Origin: Alphaproteobacteria bacterium
Lineage (GTDB): Bacteria > Pseudomonadota > Alphaproteobacteria > ATCC43930 > CGMCC-115725
Direction: 5' to 3'
NCBI GenBank assembly: GCA_030041335.1
Contig: JASHOB010000196.1
Coordinates: 1-64,000 of the forward strand
Length of the DNA stretch: 64,000 nucleotides
Below the pieces are notes generated by a model. That model searched no databases. It had not been told where the DNA came from and saw only the letters and a program-made list of their open reading frames with translations. This document shows positions 46,381 through 54,548 of the stretch, in pieces (positions within the stretch are counted from its first letter, which is position 1; every line of letters starts with the position of its first letter). Position numbers and translations under genes: made by a program.

Positions 46381-46602
46381 ATGGCGGATTCATCGGAAGG
46401 CAGACCGGCGGGCCGGCGCCGCGCCAGCTGGAGTTTGTGGCTGCTCCTGATCCTTGTGCCTTTGACGATGTGGGTCCCGCTCTATAACCGGGTCGAACCG
46501 ACGCTGGCGGGTTTTCCGTTTTTCTACTGGTTCCAGTTGTTGAGCATCGTCATCGGCGCCGTGCTGACGGCATTGGCCTATTTCATGACCAAAAACGACT
46601 AG
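46381..46602 (+). CDS. DUF3311 small membrane protein
   Basis: A 73-residue protein with two transmembrane helices (about residues 17-32 and 45-68) and LYNRVEPTLAGFPFFYWFQL between them, the DUF3311 signature. GGGGGAAA precedes the ATG. DUF3311 genes usually precede a sodium:solute symporter gene, as here with 1 base between, and probably assist the transporter (MctP-type systems). Confidence 0.9.
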   Translation: MADSSEGRPAGRRRASWSLWLLLILVPLTMWVPLYNRVEPTLAGFPFFYWFQLLSIVIGAVLTALAYFMTKND

Positions 46603-46603
46603 G

Positions 46604-48145
46604 ATGGTCGTCAACTGGACTGCGCTCACCGTCTTCGTGCTGTTTTTCGGTGCGGTCACGATCCTGGGGTTTGTCGCGTCACGCTGGCGCAAGGGCGATC
46701 TCAGTCTCCTCAGCGAGTGGGGTTTGGCGGGCGGCCGCTTTGGCACCATGGTCACCTGGTTCCTTTTGGGCGGCGATCTCTATACCGCTTACACCTTCAT
46801 CGCGGTCCCGGCCCTGGCCTTCGGCGCCGGCGCCATCGCTTTCTTCGCCGTCCCCTACACGATCCTCGTCTACCCCTTCGTCTTCGTGGTGTTTCCCCGC
46901 CTGTGGTCGGTGTCGCGCCGGCACCGCTACATTACCGCGGCTGATTTCGTCCGTGGCCGTTTCGGCAATCGCAGTCTTGCCCTGGCGGTCGCTGTCACCG
47001 GAATCGTCGCAACCATGCCTTATATCGCGCTGCAGCTCGTCGGCATCGAAGTGGTGATCGCGGCGATGGGAGTACAGGCCGCCGGCGTTGTCGGTGAGCT
47101 GCCTCTTATCATCGCGTTCGTCATTTTGGCCGCCTTCACCTATACCAGCGGACTACGCGCGCCGGCCGCGATCGCCATCGTTAAGGACGTGATGATCTAC
47201 GTCACCGTCGTCACTGCGATCGTCGTCGTTCCGATGCAACTTGGGGGTTTCGGCCGCATTTTTGCGGCCGTGCCGCCGGCAAAGCTGATCCTGCCGCACC
47301 CCGGTCCGGGCACGTTCGGCAGCTACAGCGCCTTCGCCACGTTGGCTTTCGGCTCAGCGCTGGCGCTGTTTCTTTATCCCCACGCCGTGACCGGCGTCCT
47401 GAGCGCGGCGAGCCGCCGGGCCATCCGCCGCAATTCGGCGCTGCTGCCGGCCTATTCGATTGTGCTGGCGCTGATCGCGCTGCTGGGCTTCATGGCCCTG
47501 GCCGCGGGCGTCGCAAAGGCACCGGAATCCGCGCCGCTGTTCAAGCAATATGGCGCCAACTTCGCGGTGCCGGCATTGATCCTTCAAGCCTTCCCGAATT
47601 GGTTCGCGGGCTTTGCCTTCGCGGCCATCGGCATCGGCGCGCTGGTGCCGGCGGCGATCATGTCGATCGCGGCGGCCAATCTCTTCACGCGCAACATCTA
47701 TCGCGCCTATTTCAGACCCGACTGCTCGCCGGCGCAGGAAGCGCAAATGGCGAAGTGGGTTTCACTGGTGGTGAAATTCGGCGCGCTGCTGTTCATTATC
47801 CTGCTGCCACAACAATACGCTATACAACTGCAGCTGCTTGGCGGTGTCTGGATTGTACAAACCCTGCCGGCCGTAATCCTTGGCCTCTATACGCGTTGGC
47901 TCGAACCGAAGGCGTTGCTGTTGGGCTGGCTGGCCGGCATCGCCAGCGGCACCTGGATGGCGGCGGTGCTTGACTTCAAGAGCTCGACCTATCCGCTCAC
48001 GGTTGGCGGCTTCACGATGCCCGGCTATGCCGCGTTTTATTCGGTCCTCGTCAATCTGGCGGTCGCGATCGTGCTCACGATCGTATTCCGCGGCGTCGGT
48101 GCCGCCGACAACGAAGACGAAACCGCGGTCGCCGACTACCGCTAA
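46604..48145 (+). CDS. sodium:solute symporter, MctP-like monocarboxylate permease
   Basis: A 513-residue inner-membrane transporter of the SSS family with about 13 helices. The N-terminal GRFGTMVTWFLLGGDLYTAYTF, the SRRHRYITAADFVRGRFGNR loop and PAAIMSIAAANLFTRNIY are typical. With DUF3311 upstream it most resembles MctP of Rhizobium, which carries lactate, pyruvate and related acids, though other organic acids are possible. Its 3' end overlaps the convergent lactonase gene by 4 bases. Confidence 0.9.
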   Translation: MVVNWTALTVFVLFFGAVTILGFVASRWRKGDLSLLSEWGLAGGRFGTMVTWFLLGGDLYTAYTFIAVPALAFGAGAIAFFAVPYTILVYPFVFVVFPRLWSVSRRHRYITAADFVRGRFGNRSLALAVAVTGIVATMPYIALQLVGIEVVIAAMGVQAAGVVGELPLIIAFVILAAFTYTSGLRAPAAIAIVKDVMIYVTVVTAIVVVPMQLGGFGRIFAAVPPAKLILPHPGPGTFGSYSAFATLAFGSALALFLYPHAVTGVLSAASRRAIRRNSALLPAYSIVLALIALLGFMALAAGVAKAPESAPLFKQYGANFAVPALILQAFPNWFAGFAFAAIGIGALVPAAIMSIAAANLFTRNIYRAYFRPDCSPAQEAQMAKWVSLVVKFGALLFIILLPQQYAIQLQLLGGVWIVQTLPAVILGLYTRWLEPKALLLGWLAGIASGTWMAAVLDFKSSTYPLTVGGFTMPGYAAFYSVLVNLAVAIVLTIVFRGVGAADNEDETAVADYR

Positions 48146-49014
48146 CCGGCATAGCGGCGCTCGGGCCGTCCCTTCACGCCGGTCTCGATCGCAAACAAAC
48201 CGCCCGCTTGCGGCTGTTGCTGCCGCTCGTCGTCCGACAGGCGGAAGGTGGCACTGGTGACGTAGAGCGTGGTGAGATCGCGTCCGCCGAAGCACGGACA
48301 GGTGATATTGGTCACCGGCAATTGGATCGTGTGCATCAGCCGGCCGGCCGGATCATAGCGGCTGAGATGGCCGTGCCCCCAATGAGCCGCCCAGAGGCAG
48401 CCGTCGGCGTCGACCGTGGCCCCGTCGGCGAAGCCTTCCTCGCGCGGGATGTCGATGAAGGTGCGGGGACGAGCGACGGCGCCGGTCGCGGCATCGAAGT
48501 CCCACGCCTGGATTTTCCAGGTAAAGCTATCGGCGTGGTACATCGTCTTGCCGTCGGGCGACCAACACAGCGCGTTGGAAATGTCGATGCCGCCGAATTT
48601 CTTTTCGACGGTGCCGTCGATGCCGAGGCAATACATGGCCCCGGTGGGCTCGCGTTTCGCGTGGTTGGCGGTGCCTGACCAGAATCGGCCCCCCGGGTCC
48701 ACCCGCCCGTCATTGAGGCGGTTGGTCGTCGGCTCTCCCTCGATCATGGCCACCAGTCGTGGGGTCGGATCGGTGAAGTCGAACGTATAAAAGCCATGGC
48801 GCATGGCAAGCACGACGCCGCCCCGTGCGCGCAAGCCGACCGCCCCGGCCTCGGCGGGCATGTCCCAGACGGCATCATGGCCAGTCGAAGGATCGAAACG
48901 GTGCAGCTTTTTGCCGGCAATATCGAGCCAATAGAGTAGCTGATACCAATCGTCCCAGATCGGGCACTCGCCGATCTCGGCGCGGGCGTCGACGACGCAG
49001 CGCATCTCGCTCAT
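48142..49014 (-). CDS. SMP-30/gluconolactonase/LRE family protein
   Basis: A 290-residue six-bladed propeller lactonase. The metal ligand Glu is in AEIGECPIWDD (about residues 11-21), Asn in TTNRLNDGRVDPGGRF and Asp in DGATVDADGCLW. These are Ca/Zn-dependent lactone hydrolases of sugar-acid pathways; the precise sugar is unknown. It overlaps the carboxymuconolactone-like gene by 4 bases (49011-49014), so the two are co-translated. Confidence 0.92.
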   Translation of the reverse strand: MSEMRCVVDARAEIGECPIWDDWYQLLYWLDIAGKKLHRFDPSTGHDAVWDMPAEAGAVGLRARGGVVLAMRHGFYTFDFTDPTPRLVAMIEGEPTTNRLNDGRVDPGGRFWSGTANHAKREPTGAMYCLGIDGTVEKKFGGIDISNALCWSPDGKTMYHADSFTWKIQAWDFDAATGAVARPRTFIDIPREEGFADGATVDADGCLWAAHWGHGHLSRYDPAGRLMHTIQLPVTNITCPCFGGRDLTTLYVTSATFRLSDDERQQQPQAGGLFAIETGVKGRPERRYAG

Positions 49015-49595
49015 CGCGCCGCTCCGGTGGCGAGGGGCGGCAGCGGCGGTTCATTGCCCTCGGGCACACCAACACGTCCGACGTTGAGGAGCAGCGCCAC
49101 CTTCATGTATTCGCCGATTAACGTGATCAAATCGACGAGCTGTTCATCACCCAGAAGATCGCGCGCCTTGGCGAAGACCGGGTCACTCACTTCATGGGCG
49201 CGAATCAACGCGATGGCGAAATCGTAAATCACGGTTTCGTCCGCCGCCATCGCCGCCGGTCTCTTGCCGAAACGCAAATCCTCGATGACGGGGTCGGCAA
49301 GGCCGGCATTCCTGGCGGCGGGCTGGTGCGCGAACCACTCGAACTGCGCGGTCCACTCGCGCGCCAGAATCAATATCGCAAGTTCCTTGAGGCGAAGCGG
49401 CAATTTCGATTTGAAGCGATAATACTCGAACAGCTCGACCATGCCGTGCGCCATCTCCGGGCTGCGGAGCATGACGTCGAATGGTCCGCCCAAACCGTTG
49501 CGCACGGATCTCGCAAGCCGGGCAACCACCGGTTTCTGCGTTTCGCTCAATTGCTCCGGCGACAGTCGGGAAAATCTGGGGCCGTTGCCCGTCAT
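49011..49595 (-). CDS. carboxymuconolactone decarboxylase family protein
   Basis: A 194-residue CMD-like protein. The characteristic helix ELAILILAREWTAQFEWFAHQ (about residues 70-90, partly quoted) leads to AARNAGL, with Glu, His and no Cys, so it is of the decarboxylase-like rather than peroxidase-like (CxxC) AhpD type. C-terminal DLITLIGEYMKVALLLN is typical. It probably acts with the downstream lactonase in ring-fission or sugar-acid catabolism, but the substrate is unknown. Divergent from the MFS operon. Confidence 0.88.
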   Translation of the reverse strand: MTGNGPRFSRLSPEQLSETQKPVVARLARSVRNGLGGPFDVMLRSPEMAHGMVELFEYYRFKSKLPLRLKELAILILAREWTAQFEWFAHQPAARNAGLADPVIEDLRFGKRPAAMAADETVIYDFAIALIRAHEVSDPVFAKARDLLGDEQLVDLITLIGEYMKVALLLNVGRVGVPEGNEPPLPPLATGAAR

Positions 49596-49712
49596 GCGCG
49601 TCCTCTCGATTTAACAGTATTGATTCTGACGCATCTAGGTCTACCATCGAGAGTGTGCGTCGCCTACTGGAACCGGGGGTTCCGCAACAAGAGCAAGAGG
49701 GGGAAGAGGCCG

Positions 49713-51017
49713 ATGACGACACAAACTGGGGTCAGCGCGGCTTCGGTCCCGGCAACGACTGCCGGGACGCGCAAGCGCGCGGTGGCCGCCGCGACCATCG
49801 GCAGCGCGCTCGAATGGTACGACTTCATCGTCTACAGTTTCTTTGCGGCGATGATCGGCAAGCTGTTCTTTCCCGCCGCCGCCCCCAATTCGCAATTGCT
49901 GATCGGTCTGGCAACGTTCGGCGTCGGATTTTTCATGCGGCCCTTGGGCGCCATCGTGCTCGGCGTCTATGGCGATCGGCGCGGACGGCGCGCGGCACTC
50001 ACCTTGACTATCGCGTTGATGATCGTGGGCATCGCCATTCTCACCTTTACCCCAACCTACGATCAGATCGGGATGTTGGCGCCCGTTCTGGTGGTGCTGG
50101 CGCGACTGTTCCAAGGGTTTTCCGCCGGCGGCGAATTCGGCGGCACGACTTCCTATCTCAGTGAATATTCTCTGCAGCATCAGCGCGGTCTTTATGTCAG
50201 CTGGCAGATGTCGAGCCAGTTCATGGCCTCGCTTCTCGGCGGTCTGGTCGCGGCGCTGATTACCAGGTATCTGAGCGCGGACGCGCTTGCCGCTTACGGT
50301 TGGCGCATCCCGTTCGCGATCGGATTGCTGATCGGGCCAGTGGGGTTCTACATCCGCCGCCGTCTCGAGGATACGCCCGCCTTCACCGCCCAGACCAAGC
50401 TCGCCGACTCACCACTCGTCGAGGCGCTTGGCAGCCATTTCAAGGTCATCGCCTGCGGCTTTGGCATGGTCGTGCTGGGCACGGTCTGCGTCTATGTGCT
50501 CGTCCTGTTCCTTCCCGGCTACGCCACGCGCCAATTCCACCTGCCGCAGTCGGATGCGTTCGCCACCACCGCCTATATGAGTTTGGTCGCTGTCATCTGG
50601 GCCGTTATCGCGGGCTGGCTCTCGGATCGGATCGGGCGCAAGCCGCTGCTGCTGGTCGCGAGCATCGGCCTGGTAGTCCTGACCTATCCGCTGTTCGCGT
50701 TTCTCGCGGCGCAACCGAGCCTGACGCGGCTGTTGATCATCCAAACCGTGTTCGCGCTGCTGATCGCGACCTATTCCGCCGTCTCCCCGGCCTTGCTCGC
50801 CGAACTGTTCCCCACCCGCGTGCGCAACACGGCGCTGGCGCTTTCCTATAATATCGCGGTGGCGATCTTCGGAGGATTCGGCCAGTTCATCGTCGCGTGG
50901 CTGATCATCCATACCGGCGATGTGTTGTCGCCGGCCTATTACGTCACGGCCGCCTCCGTGGTCGGCGTGATTGCGGTATTGCCGCTGACCGACCGTACCG
51001 GCAGCGCGCTCGAATGA
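49713..51017 (+). CDS. MFS transporter, metabolite:H+ symporter type
   Basis: A 434-residue, 12-helix major facilitator. The ATG at 49713 follows GGGGAAGAGG. AATIGSALEWYDFIVYSFF (about residues 26-44) is the signature of the MHS group that carries carboxylic acids, alpha-ketoglutarate or proline, and GVYGDRRGRRAAL (about 84-96) is the conserved loop. The frame is open upstream to 49194, but that part is antisense to another gene. First of three genes linked by ATGA overlaps. Confidence 0.9.
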   Translation: MTTQTGVSAASVPATTAGTRKRAVAAATIGSALEWYDFIVYSFFAAMIGKLFFPAAAPNSQLLIGLATFGVGFFMRPLGAIVLGVYGDRRGRRAALTLTIALMIVGIAILTFTPTYDQIGMLAPVLVVLARLFQGFSAGGEFGGTTSYLSEYSLQHQRGLYVSWQMSSQFMASLLGGLVAALITRYLSADALAAYGWRIPFAIGLLIGPVGFYIRRRLEDTPAFTAQTKLADSPLVEALGSHFKVIACGFGMVVLGTVCVYVLVLFLPGYATRQFHLPQSDAFATTAYMSLVAVIWAVIAGWLSDRIGRKPLLLVASIGLVVLTYPLFAFLAAQPSLTRLLIIQTVFALLIATYSAVSPALLAELFPTRVRNTALALSYNIAVAIFGGFGQFIVAWLIIHTGDVLSPAYYVTAASVVGVIAVLPLTDRTGSALE

Positions 51018-51973
51018 GCCTTCGTGCACTGAGCCACGCCGATATCGCGGCCAGTGCCGCGTTGCCTGCCTTAATTCCGGTGATCGCGGCGACGATGCGC
51101 CAGGTATCGGAGCGGCGGGTCGAGATGCCGCTGCGCCATGTCGTGCCGCTGGCACCCGGCGCCGGCTTCGGTGTCATGACGGGTGCGATGGCGGGAATCG
51201 GACACGGCGCCAAGCTTCTCACCCTGATGCGGCGCGAGACGGGGTCGTCTCACGCGGGTCTGCTCATCCTGTTCGAGGGCGAGACCGGCGAGCCCGTTGC
51301 CGTCATGGACTCGGGTCTGCCGACGGCGCTGCGCACGGCTGCGGCAAGCGCGGTCGCAACAGATGCGCTCGCGCGCCAGGACGCGGCGACGCTGGCAATC
51401 CTGGGCACGGGCGAGCAGGCGGCATGGCATATTGAAGCGATGGGCATGGTCAGGCCGCTGCGCGAGGTGCGCGTCTGGGGGCGAAGCTCCGACAAGGCGG
51501 CAGCGCTGGCGCAGCGGCACGAGCATGCCCATGTCGCCGCGACCATCGATGAGGCCTGCGCCGGCGCCGACATCATCTGCACCGCGACGTCTGCAGCCAC
51601 GCCCATCCTCCATGCCGCGCAATTGCCGGAGGGCGTCCACGTCAATGCCGTTGGCGCTTCCATCCCGTCGTTCCAGGAAATAGCGCCCGAGTGCCACCGT
51701 GTTTGTCGCACGGTGGTGGACTATCGTCCCTCCGCGGACGCGCAGGCAGGCGAACTGATCGCGGCGCGCGCGGCGGGCCTGGTCGAACCGGAGCGTGAGC
51801 TGCCCGAGATCGGCGAGGTGCTGTCGGGCAAAGTGCCCGGGCGCGGTTCGGAGCGCCAACGCACCCTCTATCGCTCGCTCGGCATCATCGCGCAGGACCT
51901 GGCCACCGCCCATTTGCTGTTGTGCCGCGCCGAGGCCGCAGGGCGAGGCGCGATTCTCGATCTCGACAAATGA
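51014..51973 (+). CDS. ornithine cyclodeaminase/mu-crystallin family protein
   Basis: A 319-residue NAD(P)-dependent oxidoreductase-like protein. The Rossmann site is LAILGTGEQAAWHIEAM (about residues 127-143). PAALRTAAASAVATDAL-like sequence, GLPTALRTAAASAVATDALA (about 103-122), and GVHVNAVGASIP complete the family pattern. Members include ornithine cyclodeaminase, ketimine reductases and dehydrogenases of amino-acid-derived opines. Its ATG overlaps the MFS stop, and its stop overlaps the amidase ATG. Confidence 0.9.
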   Translation: MSLRALSHADIAASAALPALIPVIAATMRQVSERRVEMPLRHVVPLAPGAGFGVMTGAMAGIGHGAKLLTLMRRETGSSHAGLLILFEGETGEPVAVMDSGLPTALRTAAASAVATDALARQDAATLAILGTGEQAAWHIEAMGMVRPLREVRVWGRSSDKAAALAQRHEHAHVAATIDEACAGADIICTATSAATPILHAAQLPEGVHVNAVGASIPSFQEIAPECHRVCRTVVDYRPSADAQAGELIAARAAGLVEPERELPEIGEVLSGKVPGRGSERQRTLYRSLGIIAQDLATAHLLLCRAEAAGRGAILDLDK

Positions 51974-53427
51974 ACGCGATGCGATTCCCGGAATATGACA
52001 AATACGACGCGCTCGGCCTTGCTGCTCTCGTCAGGCGACGCGAGATCACGCCAGCAGAGATTTTGGACGCGATGGTCGAGCGGGTCGAGGAACGCAATCC
52101 CAAGCTGAACGCCGTCGTGATTGCGGCCTTTGACCAGGCACGGGACGCGATTGCCGCGGGTCTGCCCGACGGGCCGTTCACGGGAGTGCCCTATCTCATC
52201 AAGGATCTCCACGCGCCGGTTGCCGGCCTGCCGCTCTGTCATGCCTCGCGGCTGTGGCGGTCGACCATGTTCGATTTTGACTCGGAGACCGTGGCGCGCC
52301 TGCGCGGCGCCGGCTTCGTCATCGCCGGTCGCACCAACGCGCCCGAACTCGGCATGAACGTCTCGACCGAGCCCGCGCTATGGGGTGCTGCGCATAATCC
52401 CTGGGCGCTCGACCATTCGACCGGTGGCTCGAGCGGCGGCGCGGCGGCGGCGGTCGCGGCCGGCATGTTGCCCGCCGCGCACGCCACGGATTCGATGGGC
52501 TCGATTCGCGTGCCGGCGAGCTGCTGCGGCCTGGTCGGGCTGAAACCGACGCGAGGTCGCAACCCGGTCGGTCCACACCGCGGCGATGCCACGCAAGGGT
52601 TGAGCCACGAGCACTGCGTGTCGCGGTCCGTGCGCGACAGTGCAGCGATCTTGGACGTCACCAATGGACCGGATGAGGGTGCGCCCTGGTTCACCGCGCC
52701 GCCGACGGAGAGCTTCTTGTCCGAGGTCGGCCGCGACCCGGGTCGATTGCGGATCGGCCTCGTTACCGAGGCAGCGAATGGCGCGCCCGTGGACCCGGAA
52801 TGCAAGGCGGCCGTCGAGCGCGCCGGAAAATTGTGCGAGGAACGTGGCCACCACGTCGAGCCTGTCGATCTCGGCCATGACGGGCAGGGGCTTATCGACG
52901 CATGCAATCTAATTCTGTTCTCCGGCCTCGCGGGTCTGATTGCGCAGCGCGAGGCGGAACTCGGGCGCAAGGCAAGGGCCGACGAGCTCGAGCCGTTGAC
53001 CCGCGCCGTTGCCGCCGCCTGGCGCCCGACCTTGGCGGTGGAAATGCACGGCGCGCTGGCTCGGATCAACCGCGTCGTGCGCCAGGCGGCACGCCTGTGG
53101 CGCAAGGTCGATATTGTCATCACCCCGACCCTGGCGCAGCCACCGGCGAAGCTCGGGACGTTGCGCACCGACGGCGACGACTGGAAGGGTGCGGTCGATG
53201 CGGCGTTTCGCTATTGCCCGTTCACGCCATTGTTCAGCGCCAGCGGCCAACCCGCGATGTCGCTGCCGCTGCTGAAGAGCAGTCTCGGCTTGCCGATCGG
53301 CGTGCAATGCGCGGCACGCTTTGGCGAAGATGGTCTGCTGTTTCGCCTTGCAGCACAGCTCGAGAGCGAGTTTCTTGGCGCCTCGCCGATGGTAACGGCG
53401 CGCGCCCCACGTGATGAGGCTCGATGA
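51970..53427 (+). CDS. amidase (amidase signature family)
   Basis: A 485-residue hydrolase of carboxamides. The Ser-cisSer-Lys triad is visible: Lys in YLIKDLHAPVAG (about residues 75-86), the cis-Ser region DHSTGGSSGGAAAAVAAG (about 153-170) and the nucleophilic Ser in SMGSIRVPASCCG (about 175-187). ATG 51970 overlaps the stop of the upstream gene. The operon suggests uptake, deamidation and oxidative deamination or reduction of one amide or imino-acid compound, by inference. Confidence 0.93.
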   Translation: MNAMRFPEYDKYDALGLAALVRRREITPAEILDAMVERVEERNPKLNAVVIAAFDQARDAIAAGLPDGPFTGVPYLIKDLHAPVAGLPLCHASRLWRSTMFDFDSETVARLRGAGFVIAGRTNAPELGMNVSTEPALWGAAHNPWALDHSTGGSSGGAAAAVAAGMLPAAHATDSMGSIRVPASCCGLVGLKPTRGRNPVGPHRGDATQGLSHEHCVSRSVRDSAAILDVTNGPDEGAPWFTAPPTESFLSEVGRDPGRLRIGLVTEAANGAPVDPECKAAVERAGKLCEERGHHVEPVDLGHDGQGLIDACNLILFSGLAGLIAQREAELGRKARADELEPLTRAVAAAWRPTLAVEMHGALARINRVVRQAARLWRKVDIVITPTLAQPPAKLGTLRTDGDDWKGAVDAAFRYCPFTPLFSASGQPAMSLPLLKSSLGLPIGVQCAARFGEDGLLFRLAAQLESEFLGASPMVTARAPRDEAR

Positions 53428-53486
53428 CGTTCACCGGCCCGCGCCCATGAGGGAACGGCTTCTTGCTCTAAGGCATTGCGGCTTCT

Positions 53487-54356
53487 CTAGGCCGCCCGTT
53501 TGGCGACTTGCTGCGACAGATCCGCAAGATTGGGCAGACCCATCCGCAACACTTCCATCGCTTCGTCGGCTTCGAGGTCGATCCGCTCGCCGCGATCGAG
53601 ATAGAGCGTCGTCAGGCGGCGCAGCGGCTGGTTACCCGCCTTTCCGGTGCCGGCGAGCACCACGAATACGTTGCGGCCAAAGGCATAGTGGCGCGCGCCG
53701 GACGCAAATTTGAGAAACGAGACCGAACTGCGCCGTTCGGTGAATGTTCCCAAGGATTTCTCCGAAACACCGGCCGCTTGTTCGAGCGGCACCCAGGAAT
53801 AGTGCTCCGGGTTCATCATGAAGGGCCGCGAATAACGCGCCTTGGGATAGGTCATTGGGCGGCCGTTCACATGCTCCCAGATGGCTTGATAGCCATCGAC
53901 GTTACGTTTGCCCGGCGCGTCGACGCGGCGGTGGAATACGCCGTCCTTAAATTCACCCTCGGCCTTGAGCGCGGCTGCGCCGGCGCGGACTTCGTCCTGC
54001 GACAGATAACCGCTGCCGCTGGCGCCGCCGCACTGCAGGACAATGGTCGCGACCTCGCCGTCGGCGCTTTGCGTCTGCGGGCCATAGGGAGCGCCTTCAG
54101 GGAAATAGCCCACCATTCCCGCTTCGAGCTTGCCGTCGCGGGCGAAGTCGAGAGTGCCCTGGACCTGGTAGCGAATTTGCTCAAAATTATGGCGGTGTCG
54201 CGGCGAGAAAAAATCGCCGCCGATTTTGCCGTAGGAGACTTGGAAATTGTCGACCGTGCCGATCTCGCCTTCCATCATTATGATCGAATGAAAGGTGCCG
54301 CCGCGGTGTTCGAGTCCGCGGACAAAGGTCAGTTGGTCGGCTTGAACGAACTTCAT
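53487..54356 (-). CDS. cupin domain protein
   Basis: A 289-residue bicupin-like protein. The start at 54356 follows GGAGGAAG. Cupin motif 1 is SPRHRHNFEQIRYQVQG (about residues 51-67), with two His and a Glu as likely metal ligands, and a second cupin-like half contains HYAFGRNVFVVLAGTG. It may be a dioxygenase or isomerase of ring cleavage or sugar metabolism, but nothing is decisive. It is divergent from the GH15 gene. Confidence 0.85.
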   Translation of the reverse strand: MKFVQADQLTFVRGLEHRGGTFHSIIMMEGEIGTVDNFQVSYGKIGGDFFSPRHRHNFEQIRYQVQGTLDFARDGKLEAGMVGYFPEGAPYGPQTQSADGEVATIVLQCGGASGSGYLSQDEVRAGAAALKAEGEFKDGVFHRRVDAPGKRNVDGYQAIWEHVNGRPMTYPKARYSRPFMMNPEHYSWVPLEQAAGVSEKSLGTFTERRSSVSFLKFASGARHYAFGRNVFVVLAGTGKAGNQPLRRLTTLYLDRGERIDLEADEAMEVLRMGLPNLADLSQQVAKRAA

Positions 54357-54450
54357 GCTTCCTCCTGTGCCAGCGCGAGGCGAGAACGGGCGAGCTCGAT
54401 GATAAGCCGATTTCCGCTCCGAGCCCAAGCGTGCATCCCCGAGGAACGCA

Positions 54451-54460
54451 ACCGGTAACG
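54451..54460. promoter_or_regulatory. ACCGGTAACG element between the cupin and GH15 genes
   Basis: ACCGGTAACG matches ten of the fourteen bases of the perfect palindrome at 23812-23825; the other half reads CGCA instead of CGTT. It lies in the 192-base divergent space, 89 bases before the GH15 start. A LacI-type site would suit a sugar hydrolase gene, but this is inference. Confidence 0.3.
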
Positions 54461-54548
54461 CACCCCCTTATCAAAGATATCAAGCTATGAAGGTTCGACT
54501 GCTGGTTGTTAAATTACCTGAATCGCCTTAAGAATTTCCTGTATCACT

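Noticed and set aside
49194-49712. Upstream extension of the MFS transporter frame
   Set aside because: The extension is antisense to the carboxymuconolactone-like gene, and a strong ribosome-binding site precedes the ATG at 49713.
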